DNA from: SB15 sp964639245
GTDB lineage: Bacteria; Chloroflexota; Anaerolineae; Aggregatilineales; J027
Direction of reading: 5' to 3'
Assembly: GCA_964639245.1 (NCBI GenBank)
Contig: CAZXCU010000001.1
Location: forward strand, 124,001 to 188,000
Length of the DNA: 64,000 bases
A program made the translations under genes and the position numbers. The notes below the pieces were generated by a model. That model ran no database searches and was not told the DNA's origin. It saw nothing but the letters and a program-made list of their open reading frames with translations. Below are positions 1 to 7,321 of the stretch, in pieces (position 1 is the first letter of the stretch; the number at the start of each line of letters is the position of its first letter).

Positions 1-101
1 CACTGCTGAATGAAGCCCCCCTCACTACGACCCAGCAACTTGCTGATGGGCATGTCATTACCATCGGGCAGACCAAAATTTTGTTTCGCCTTACAGGATA
101 A
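1..101 (+). CDS. FHA-domain protein, C-terminal fragment
   Basis: Only the last 32 codons are in the window, read from base 3 to the TAA at 99-101. The peptide contains LADGHVITIGQTKILFRLTG, which matches the last strands of a forkhead-associated (phosphothreonine-binding) domain, where D-G-x-x-I-x-I-G-x-T-x-L-x-F-R is typical. The rest of the gene lies upstream, so its full architecture is unknown. The next gene starts 10 bases downstream on the same strand and may be co-transcribed. Confidence 0.6.
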   Translation, partial: LLNEAPLTTTQQLADGHVITIGQTKILFRLTG

Positions 102-110
102 CCACCCCTG

Positions 111-908
111 TTGACGCAATTTTTGCTTGGCCTTGTCCTGAGCAGCAGCATTGGCGGGCTTGCCTATCAGCGCGGGCTGTTGTCCAGGGGCGGGGTGGTG
201 GGGGCAATCATCACCGGCACGCTGACTCTGACCGCCGGGTTGGGGTGGGCGCTGGTGCTGATTGCTTTTTTTGTGTCTTCTTCTACGCTCAGTCGGATAG
301 GCGAGCAGCGCAAAGCCCAAGCCCGTGAACAATTTAGCAAAGGCGAACAGCGCGATTTCTGGCAGGTGTTTGCGAACGGGGGCATAGGGACATTCATCGC
401 GGTGCTGTATCTGCTTACCGATGAAAAACTGCTCTGGCTGCCCTATATCGCCTCGTTTGCCACCATGAACGCAGATACATGGGCGACTGAAATTGGCACG
501 CTGAGCCGCCAAGTACCCCGTTTAATCACCCATTTCAAAAAAGTAGAACCCGGTACAAGCGGGGCGGTGACGTTGCTAGGGACAAGCGCTTCACTGGCGG
601 GGGCGGTTTTTATCGGGGTGATTGGCGGGATAGTGACTCCTGTTGCCTATGAGTTTTTGCCTCTTCTTCTGATTACTTCAATTGCAGGCATGTTCGGTAG
701 TTTTGGCGATAGTTTTCTGGGAGCAACCGTGCAGGCGTTATATTGGTGTCCTGACTGTCAAAAACTCACGGAAAAACCAATTTGCAAGGATGGCAGCGCG
801 GCAGAACTCCGGCGGGGTTGGCGGGTGTTTAACAATGATGTGGTGAATTTTAGCGCTACGCTGGTGGGCAGTGGATTGGTCTTATGCTTAGGGTTTCTGA
901 TTTTTTAG
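111..908 (+). CDS. DUF92 family integral membrane protein (VTE6-like)
   Basis: 265 residues from a TTG start. The protein is mostly hydrophobic, with segments near residues 3-20, 27-56, 91-103, 152-178 and 182-210 and a C-terminal helix at about 248-265. The conserved DUF92 signatures are present: ADTWATE at 121-127, GSFGDSFLGA at 196-205 and NNDVVNF at 241-247, plus a CPDC pair at 213-216 in a polar loop. DUF92 includes the plant VTE6 phytyl-phosphate kinase and many uncharacterised prokaryotic membrane proteins. A role in polyprenyl/phytyl phosphate salvage is possible by family, but nothing in the neighbourhood confirms the substrate. It follows an FHA gene closely. Confidence 0.85.
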   Translation: MTQFLLGLVLSSSIGGLAYQRGLLSRGGVVGAIITGTLTLTAGLGWALVLIAFFVSSSTLSRIGEQRKAQAREQFSKGEQRDFWQVFANGGIGTFIAVLYLLTDEKLLWLPYIASFATMNADTWATEIGTLSRQVPRLITHFKKVEPGTSGAVTLLGTSASLAGAVFIGVIGGIVTPVAYEFLPLLLITSIAGMFGSFGDSFLGATVQALYWCPDCQKLTEKPICKDGSAAELRRGWRVFNNDVVNFSATLVGSGLVLCLGFLIF

Positions 909-973
909 GAACACCGCCACGCTCCTTTCTACGCCGCTTTGAGACTTCACCCATGTTTTAGCTGGCCTATCCC

Positions 974-1001
974 TTGACCACCTTGACGGGGAAAGTATAA
1001 T
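974..1001 (+). promoter_or_regulatory. Sigma-70-type promoter of the carbamoyltransferase cluster
   Basis: TTGACC at 974-979 and TATAAT at 996-1001 are separated by 16 bases. It lies in the gap after the DUF92 gene and about 35 bases before the TTG start of the small gene at 1035. Confidence 0.65.
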
Positions 1002-1034
1002 TTTGGCGATTGATTACTGGTCGGAGTCTCAAAG

Positions 1035-1253
1035 TTGTTTCGACTCGCATATGCACGCTGGAAACTTTTCGGCGAAATCTTGGGAGATTTTCAAGGTCGC
1101 CTGTTCGCTTTCATTTTCTATGTCACTATCATGATTCCCTTCGGGATTGGTACACGATTGTTCCTTGACCCGTTGGAGTTCAAAAAACCTGCCCACTGGA
1201 TCGAGCGTCCCCCTGTAGGCACATCGTTAGAAGAAGCACAGAGACAGGGGTAA
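1035..1253 (+). CDS. Small membrane protein upstream of carbamoyltransferase
   Basis: 72 residues from a TTG start, ending two bases before the carbamoyltransferase start, so the two are surely co-transcribed. One hydrophobic segment (about residues 23-44, LFAFIFYVTIMIPFGIGTRLF) is flanked by a basic N-terminus and a polar tail. Small membrane proteins of the SxtJ/DUF5989 kind often accompany NodU-type carbamoyltransferases. I cannot assign this one to a named family. It may anchor or assist the enzyme at the membrane, which is inferred from context only. Confidence 0.65.
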   Translation: MFRLAYARWKLFGEILGDFQGRLFAFIFYVTIMIPFGIGTRLFLDPLEFKKPAHWIERPPVGTSLEEAQRQG

Positions 1254-1255
1254 AA

Positions 1256-3037
1256 ATGTATATTTTGGGTCTTTCCTGTTATTACCATGATGCGGCTGCG
1301 GTGTTGCTGCGTGATGGAGAATTGGTTGCGGCAGCACAAGAAGAACGCTTCACCCGCAAAAAGCATGACAGCAGCTTCCCCAAAAACGCGATTGAATTTT
1401 GCTTAGAAACTGCCGGCATTACCAAAGATGAACTTGATTATGTGGTTTTTTATGAAAAGCCACTGGTGAAATTTGGACGGATTCTGCTGAATACGTTGGG
1501 CGCATATCCTCGCAGCGCGGCTGTCTGGCAAGAAGCGATGATTGCATGGATGGGCGATAAGTTGTGGATTAAAACCCACATCATGAATCGGGTGGGGGTC
1601 AAACCGAACAAAATTTTGTTCTGTGACCATCATATGTCCCATGCTGCCAGCGCATTTTTTAGCTCCCCCTTTGAAGATGCCGCTGTGATGACCATTGATG
1701 GGGTGGGCGAATGGACAACCACCGCTTTGGGGGATGCGTCCGGTAGCTTTCAGGACGGCACTAAAAATCAGATTAACCTATTCGCCGAACACAAATATCC
1801 TAACTCACTCGGTCTGCTCTATTCCGCGTTTACCGCGTTTTTGGGCTTCAAGGTCAACAGTGGCGAATACAAAGTCATGGGGATGGCTCCCTACGGCGAC
1901 CCGAATTATGTGGATAAGGTCTACAAACTGATTGATGTGCAGAGTGACGGCAGTTTTAAGCTGAACATGGATTATTTTGCTTTCCATTTTTCACCTGAAA
2001 GCACCATCAACCAGAAATTCCTTGATTTGTTCGGTGAGCCACGCTTGGAAGAGAGCGAATTTTTCACCCGTAAAACCAATCCCGAATTAGCCGGGAGCAG
2101 CAGCCCTGAACTGAAAACCAATGAATATTACGCGGATATTGCCGCGAGTATTCAGGTGGTGACAGAAGAAATTTTGCTCAAAATGGCAAATGAACTGCAC
2201 CGCCGCACCGGAAAGAAAAATCTGGTCATGGCGGGTGGGGTTGCGCTGAACAGTGTGGCAAATTACCGCTTGCTGACTGAAACGCCGTTTGAAAATTTGT
2301 ATATTCAACCGGCGGCGGGCGATGATGGCGGGGCGCTGGGGGCGGCGTTGTGGGCGCATCATATTTTGTTCAAAAAACCGCGTAAATTTGTGATGACCCA
2401 GGCCTATTGGGGCAAAGAATACAGCCCGGATGAAATCAAGCGCTTCCTTGATAGCAAAGGCGCTTCGTACAAAACCTATCAAAATGACGATGATATGCTG
2501 GATGAAGTTGCTACGATGCTGACCCACGGCAATGTGATTGGGCTGCATCAAGGGCGGTTTGAATGGGGGCCGCGTGCGCTGGGAAATCGGAGCATTTTAG
2601 CTGACCCACGCCGCGAAGAAATGAAGGAAGTCGTCAACGTCAAAATCAAATTCCGCGAACCTTTCCGCCCGTTTGCACCGGTGGTGTTGGCAGACCGCGC
2701 CACAGAATACTTCAAATTGCCGGAAAATGACAATCTCTATCCCCCGCGATTCATGTTGATGGTCACACCTGTTCACGAAGATAAGCAAAAAGAAGTTCCG
2801 GCCACAACGCATGTGGGTGGGACGGGACGTTTGCAAAGCGTCGCTGCGGAAGATAATTACCGATATTATGAAATTATCCGACGGTTTGGCGAAAAAACGG
2901 GTACACCTGTTATTTTGAACACGTCGTTTAACCTACGTGGCGAACCGATTGTCAACACACCGGACAATGCGTGGTTTACGTTTACGAAAAGCGGGATTGA
3001 TGCCCTTGCGATTGGGCCTTATTTGGTGAAAAAGTAG
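1256..3037 (+). CDS. Carbamoyltransferase, NodU/CmcH/TobZ family
   Basis: 593 residues, a normal length for the family. The N-terminal Kae1-like ATPase fold shows GLSCYYHDAAAV (5-16), the metal-binding HHMSHA (125-130), DGVGEW (148-153), SGEYKVMGMAPYG (202-214), VMAGGVALNS (324-333) and GDDGGALG (355-362). The C-terminal carbamoyl-transfer domain shows WGPRALGNRSILADP (437-451) and FREPFRPFAP (466-475). Such enzymes transfer a carbamoyl group from carbamoyl phosphate through carbamoyl-adenylate to a hydroxyl of a sugar or secondary metabolite. No biosynthetic cluster is visible here, only small membrane proteins, so the acceptor is unknown and may be a glycan or lipid. Confidence 0.93.
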   Translation: MYILGLSCYYHDAAAVLLRDGELVAAAQEERFTRKKHDSSFPKNAIEFCLETAGITKDELDYVVFYEKPLVKFGRILLNTLGAYPRSAAVWQEAMIAWMGDKLWIKTHIMNRVGVKPNKILFCDHHMSHAASAFFSSPFEDAAVMTIDGVGEWTTTALGDASGSFQDGTKNQINLFAEHKYPNSLGLLYSAFTAFLGFKVNSGEYKVMGMAPYGDPNYVDKVYKLIDVQSDGSFKLNMDYFAFHFSPESTINQKFLDLFGEPRLEESEFFTRKTNPELAGSSSPELKTNEYYADIAASIQVVTEEILLKMANELHRRTGKKNLVMAGGVALNSVANYRLLTETPFENLYIQPAAGDDGGALGAALWAHHILFKKPRKFVMTQAYWGKEYSPDEIKRFLDSKGASYKTYQNDDDMLDEVATMLTHGNVIGLHQGRFEWGPRALGNRSILADPRREEMKEVVNVKIKFREPFRPFAPVVLADRATEYFKLPENDNLYPPRFMLMVTPVHEDKQKEVPATTHVGGTGRLQSVAAEDNYRYYEIIRRFGEKTGTPVILNTSFNLRGEPIVNTPDNAWFTFTKSGIDALAIGPYLVKK

Positions 3038-3052
3038 CTTGAGGTACTGGAA

Positions 3053-3235
3053 GTGAAACAACGCATTAACGATTTTGTCTCCCGTTTGGGAATTGTTGGG
3101 GAACTGATGATGTTCCTGTGGCGTGCCAAAATGTGGTGGCTGATTCCGATGGTGGTGGCGCTGCTGCTGTTCGCGGTGTTGATTGTGGTGGCAAACGCCG
3201 GGCCTGCCGGGCCAATGATTTATACCCTATTCTAA
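3053..3235 (+). CDS. DUF5989 family small membrane protein
   Basis: 60 residues from a GTG start, 15 bases after the carbamoyltransferase stop. The sequence has a polar N-terminus, then MFLWRAKMWWLIPMVVALLL leading into one transmembrane helix ending near residue 48. This matches the small DUF5989 proteins commonly found beside NodU-type carbamoyltransferases. Function is unknown; the linkage suggests a membrane partner of the enzyme. Confidence 0.75.
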   Translation: MKQRINDFVSRLGIVGELMMFLWRAKMWWLIPMVVALLLFAVLIVVANAGPAGPMIYTLF

Positions 3236-3298
3236 ACGAAGGTAAAAAATGGGCGGGAATCATTCTGCTTGTCCCCGCCCCTACCATGAGGAATATTC

Positions 3299-3619
3299 AT
3301 GACTGAAGCATGGAGTCAAGTGCTGGCGGCTGGTTTGGTAGTCGGGTTGGCACTGGGAATTTTGATGCAGCGCGAATCAAAAAAGCGCAAAAAAATCTAT
3401 GGGGGACTCCCCGCCGAGATTTTTCACTATTTGGCTTGTTCTACCATGGCCGGTTTAGTGCCTGTGATTTTTATTGCTCTCTTTTCGGGGCTAAATTTCT
3501 TCCGCATTGTCGGCAGCGGCTTGTCGTTTTCAGTGAGTACCATGCTGCTGCTGCTGGTCTACGGATTTTTTGAAAATCAGGCGGGGCCGGTGGTCGAGGA
3601 AGTTAAACTGACGGATTAA
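3299..3619 (+). CDS. Hypothetical membrane protein of the carbamoyltransferase cluster
   Basis: 106 residues with hydrophobic helices near 7-23, 45-68 and 71-91, separated by a basic loop (RESKKRKKIYGG). It follows the DUF5989 gene by 63 bases on the same strand and ends before the rpsD leader. I do not recognise a family. The arrangement of small membrane proteins around a carbamoyltransferase suggests a membrane-associated modification complex, which is inference. Confidence 0.6.
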   Translation: MTEAWSQVLAAGLVVGLALGILMQRESKKRKKIYGGLPAEIFHYLACSTMAGLVPVIFIALFSGLNFFRIVGSGLSFSVSTMLLLLVYGFFENQAGPVVEEVKLTD

Positions 3620-3732
3620 GCATCCCTCGTTGTTTTCAGCAATGGGCAGTTATGCGAATTCGCCCTACCTTTCCATAGGGGAGTCTGCTAGACTGTTCCA
3701 TTCGGAAATTTTTAGTTAGGAACAGAGCTGAA

Positions 3733-4359
3733 ATGGGAAATAGTAGCCGACCAAAAGCAAAAACGATGCGTCGGTTTGGCGAGGTGCTGGTCTCCCGCCC
3801 CAAATATCAACGAATTGTAGAAAAACGTCCCTTTCCACCCGGACAGCATGGCAAAGAAAAAGCCCTGCGCCGGGGGCGACTCAGCGACTACGGGTTACAG
3901 CTTACAGAAAAACAAAAGCTGGCTTTTATCTACAACGTGGGCGAACGCCAAATGCGTCGTTATTATTTGAAAGCGTCCAGACAACCCGGCGTGACGGGCG
4001 ATAATCTGTTGGCGCTCTTGGAAACTCGTCTGGATAATCTGGTGTACCGTATGGGATTCGCCAATACCATCTGGGCAGCCCGTCAACTTGTCAATCATGG
4101 GCATGTGCTGGTGAATGGCAAAAAGATGAATATTCCGTCGTATCAAGTCGCACCGGGGGATACCATGACCCTGCGCGAACGGATGCGTCAGAATGTTGGC
4201 GTGGTGGAAGCCATCGAAGGACGTGGCCCGATGCCTGAATTTGTGGGGTACGAAGAAGCGGCCTTTACGGGAACGCTCATTCGCCTGCCCAACCGTCAGG
4301 AAATCGCCATTCCGGTGAATGAACAGTTGGTGGTGGAGTTCTACACCCGTAAAACCTAA
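3733..4359 (+). CDS. rpsD: 30S ribosomal protein S4, cysteine-free type
   Basis: 208 residues, standard length. The N-terminal region (KRPFPPGQHGKEKALRRGRLSDYGLQL, read in two parts at 31-40 and 41-57) and the S4 RNA-binding domain (about 98-160, with RLDNLVYRMGFA and ARQLVNHGHVLVNGK) are clear. The zinc-binding cysteines of C+ S4 proteins are absent; I see no cysteine in the protein. S4 nucleates small-subunit assembly on 16S rRNA and often represses its own operon. Here the gene stands alone, not in the alpha operon, and ends at a strong terminator. It could be the only S4 or a C-minus paralogue of a second copy elsewhere. Confidence 0.95.
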   Translation: MGNSSRPKAKTMRRFGEVLVSRPKYQRIVEKRPFPPGQHGKEKALRRGRLSDYGLQLTEKQKLAFIYNVGERQMRRYYLKASRQPGVTGDNLLALLETRLDNLVYRMGFANTIWAARQLVNHGHVLVNGKKMNIPSYQVAPGDTMTLRERMRQNVGVVEAIEGRGPMPEFVGYEEAAFTGTLIRLPNRQEIAIPVNEQLVVEFYTRKT

Positions 4360-4383
4360 TTCCGACTGGAATTTTCTTGGGTG

Positions 4384-4456
4384 GGGCGGGTACAAGCCTT
4401 GCGATACCCGCCCGCACAGGCTAAAACCGATGTCAGAAAACATCGGTTTTTTATTT
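4384..4456 (+). terminator. Tandem hairpins and intrinsic terminator after rpsD
   Basis: Two hairpins follow the rpsD stop. The first pairs GGGCGGGTA (4384-4392) with TACCCGCCC (4405-4413) and has no T-run. The second pairs AAAACCGATG (4423-4432) with CATCGGTTTT (4441-4450), followed by a T-rich tract to 4456, giving a canonical intrinsic terminator. It separates rpsD from the glycosyltransferase gene starting at 4484. Confidence 0.85.
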
Positions 4457-4483
4457 CGTATAGACAAGAACAAAAATTCTAAA

Positions 4484-5995
4484 ATGACCCTCAAGGAAAA
4501 CAACTTACACTGGTTAGAATACCCTATTTTGCTTCTGCTGCTTGGTCTTGCTGCTTATTTGCGTTTGACCCATCTGGAAAATAACCCCGCCTGGTTTGCT
4601 GATGAAGGGGTGCATCTGGATATGGCACGACATTTATCTGATGGGAAGATTCAATTTATGGCGGTGACAGATTCTCATTTGCTGTTTGCCCGACTTCCCT
4701 TGTTTGAATTGTTGTTATCCACTTGTGTCTCTATTTTTAACTATGATTTGCTGACTCTCCGCTCTTTAACCGCCAGCTTGGGGGTATTGACTGTTGTGCT
4801 TCTATGGTGGGTTACGAGGAATTTATCCCAAGACCGGATTCTCGCTCTGCTGGCCGCAGGGGTGCTGGCAATTTACCCGCAGGCAGTTTTATACAGCCGA
4901 TTCGGATTTTCCTATAATCTTATTGCACCGTTTGTACTGCTCATGCTCTGGGGTTTAGGTAATTATTGGGATAAGCCTACGCTAAAGTGGGGGTTGGTGG
5001 CGGGCGTAGCGGTTGGGATTGGTACCATCAGTGATATTGTAATGTTTGTGTTTCTCATACCACTTCTGGGGATGATAGGCTATCGGTGCTGGCGGCATCT
5101 GCCGGGAGTAGCCTTTCTTACTTTTATGCCATTTGCGGCCTATAGTATTTTCATGCTGGCGACTGCACCCGACTATTTTGTTTTTGATGCACAGTACACT
5201 TTTAATCGGGTTAGTTTACCTTTGGCGCAGCAAATGACGAATTTCAGCTACAACTATACCTTGCTTTTGACCCAAGAAGCGTGGTTTTTCGCTGCGCTGG
5301 TCGGATTATTTCTTATGCCATCCTTGCGCGTAAGTTTATTTTTATTTTTGTGGATGGTACTAGCCGTCGGGCGGGTAGCGGCCTTGTATGGTCTGAACTT
5401 CTATTATCTTATCCCGCTTATGCCATTAATAGCGCTCGGTGTGGCGAGTCTGATCCGGGTAGGAGGTGCTTATATTCTGACACAGTTTCGCAATGGCATA
5501 GGGCTTTTACTTGTTATTTTTCTCATCATTGCACCCATCTGGATGATTCTTGACCAGAATTTTCAAAACGTGCATGGCAGGTGGACGACACAGATTGACG
5601 ATTTTTTAATTGATGGGAAGTCTGCGCGAGCGGTTGCTGTTTTTATTCATCAATGTACCGAAAAAGAAGATCGGGTCATTGTATCGCCAGCAATTGGCTG
5701 GTTAATCGAAAGGAATATTACCGATTTTCCGATGGGCGCAGCTACACTTGAGGGCAATGAGATAAGCATATGGGGAGAAATCACGTTGCCAAAAGCGCGA
5801 TTTCATCATGACCCCCGTTATACACAGGCAAAATACGTCGTGGTAGATAATCTATGGCTTCATTGGGGAGTTCAAAATGTAGAAGGAGTAGCGGCCATGC
5901 TCAAAGAAGTAGAAACATGGCCGATGGTGTTTCAATCGGGTGAAATTCGTGTTTATGAGAATCCAGCTATCCCGCAATTGCAATCGGACTGTTAA
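4484..5995 (+). CDS. Membrane glycosyltransferase, ArnT/PMT-like (GT39/GT83 type)
   Basis: The frame is open from 4319, but an upstream start would overlap rpsD and cross its terminator, so I place the start at ATG 4484 (503 residues). The protein has about ten hydrophobic helices in the first 380 residues and a soluble C-terminal part of about 120 residues. FADEGVHLDMARHL near residue 38 resembles the first extracytoplasmic loop of PMT/ArnT enzymes, which carries the catalytic acidic residue. By family it would transfer a sugar from a polyprenyl-phosphate donor on the outer face of the membrane. Donor and acceptor cannot be told. It overlaps the convergent next gene by 29 bases. Confidence 0.75.
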   Translation: MTLKENNLHWLEYPILLLLLGLAAYLRLTHLENNPAWFADEGVHLDMARHLSDGKIQFMAVTDSHLLFARLPLFELLLSTCVSIFNYDLLTLRSLTASLGVLTVVLLWWVTRNLSQDRILALLAAGVLAIYPQAVLYSRFGFSYNLIAPFVLLMLWGLGNYWDKPTLKWGLVAGVAVGIGTISDIVMFVFLIPLLGMIGYRCWRHLPGVAFLTFMPFAAYSIFMLATAPDYFVFDAQYTFNRVSLPLAQQMTNFSYNYTLLLTQEAWFFAALVGLFLMPSLRVSLFLFLWMVLAVGRVAALYGLNFYYLIPLMPLIALGVASLIRVGGAYILTQFRNGIGLLLVIFLIIAPIWMILDQNFQNVHGRWTTQIDDFLIDGKSARAVAVFIHQCTEKEDRVIVSPAIGWLIERNITDFPMGAATLEGNEISIWGEITLPKARFHHDPRYTQAKYVVVDNLWLHWGVQNVEGVAAMLKEVETWPMVFQSGEIRVYENPAIPQLQSDC

Positions 5996-7313
5996 TTGCC
6001 ATGCGGCTGTCTAACAGACGAACAGTACGGTTGATGGCATCAAATTGGAGCAGTCCTGCACCCTCGCTGGTAAAACCAAAGGTGTAGAAAAAATTACCAT
6101 CCGACGACCACAACGGCACTTGAATTTCGCCGGAGAGAACCAACGACGCATTGTCCGCACTAAGGTTGCTCAGATACACGCCATCACTGCGGAAAAGGAC
6201 GACGGCATCTGCCCCGGGGGAAACAAACGCACCAAAATCGCTGGCGGGGATAGGAGTCAATTGTGGGGTCGTGAGATTGGTTAAAAAGCTACCGTCCGCG
6301 CCTTCAAATTGAAATACGCCTTCCCGCACCCGTTGAGCAAAATAAAATGTGCCAGATTGCAAGAAAACCGGCGCGTTGGCGGTAGATGTTAAGAGATAGG
6401 CCCCTTTGACTAAAATTTGTTCAATCCCTACATCCGGGACAACAAAGGCAAATGCACCTGTGGCGGAATCGTAGATCGGGACAGTGATTTCGACTTCGTA
6501 GGGGAGCAAGGGCGCAGCTGTTCCGGTAGTCAGATTCAGGCTGTAAATCCCATTGGCGCCGACCAAAAAATTTAAGGGCGAAAACCAGAAAGTTTGGCTA
6601 TCGAGCCAGCCTAATACGGTAATTTGCTGAATCCGTTCGTCGCCAAAATTGAGTGGCTGGACAGTGCCATTGGTAAGGTTGGCAGCATAGACTCCCGCCA
6701 TCTCATCCCCACTGCCAGTGCCAAAGGTAACAACTTCGCTAAAAATTAAAGTTTGGTTATCGGGCGACCAATGGAGAAACGCAGCAGTTTGAGGCAAATT
6801 GCTGACCTGAAGCAAGGTCTGGTTAGGGACATCATAGGCAAAGACTTCGGCATTACCCGTATGACCCGAAACAAACGCCACAGAGCGGCTGTCTGGTGAC
6901 CAGACGATTTCCCCGACAGCGCGGGTCAATTCGTAGTTGGGATCACGTAGCGGTGCATCAGCAGGGAAAATATACCCTTCGGGGAATAAATTTTGTTCCA
7001 GCAGCAGCGCAGCATCAGTAACACGAATCACATAAAGCCGTACCTGCTCATCGGGAATCGAAAAATCAGAAGTGCGAACGAACACGGCTAAGGCTGTGCC
7101 ATCCGGGGAGGGGTGGATGCCATAAGCGCGGGTGCGTTCGGCAGGATTTTCCAGTGTGCGTAAAATTTTTTGTTCGGAAGTGATGGGATTAAGCGCGATG
7201 ACTTCAAACGCATCATTGATGTAAAAAACGGTGTGCGGTGTTTGCGCTTGGGTCGATCTGCTCGGAATAAAAATTACTACCAACAGACTGAGAAGAATGA
7301 ATAGTCGTTGCAT
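5967..7313 (-). CDS. Exported WD40-like (PD40/TolB-type) beta-propeller protein
   Basis: 448 residues with a cleavable signal peptide (hydrophobic core LFILLSLLVVIFIP, likely cleavage after STQAQ near residue 24). Repeated blades contain motifs such as GEIVWSPDSRSVAFVSG and FLHWSPDNQTLIFSE, the W-S-P-D-x-x-x-I/V-A-F pattern of PD40 propellers. No catalytic domain is visible. It is probably an extracellular or periplasm-facing sensor or scaffold. It lies 8 bases downstream of the SerA-like gene on the same strand, so it may be the last gene of that operon. A paralogue-like exported propeller occurs at 37046-39025. Confidence 0.75.
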   Translation of the reverse strand: MQRLFILLSLLVVIFIPSRSTQAQTPHTVFYINDAFEVIALNPITSEQKILRTLENPAERTRAYGIHPSPDGTALAVFVRTSDFSIPDEQVRLYVIRVTDAALLLEQNLFPEGYIFPADAPLRDPNYELTRAVGEIVWSPDSRSVAFVSGHTGNAEVFAYDVPNQTLLQVSNLPQTAAFLHWSPDNQTLIFSEVVTFGTGSGDEMAGVYAANLTNGTVQPLNFGDERIQQITVLGWLDSQTFWFSPLNFLVGANGIYSLNLTTGTAAPLLPYEVEITVPIYDSATGAFAFVVPDVGIEQILVKGAYLLTSTANAPVFLQSGTFYFAQRVREGVFQFEGADGSFLTNLTTPQLTPIPASDFGAFVSPGADAVVLFRSDGVYLSNLSADNASLVLSGEIQVPLWSSDGNFFYTFGFTSEGAGLLQFDAINRTVRLLDSRMAINSPIAIAG

Positions 7314-7321
7314 CGTAGCCT

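Noticed and set aside
4319..4483. Upstream extension of the membrane glycosyltransferase gene
   Set aside because: It overlaps rpsD and crosses a strong terminator, and the residues are not family-like.
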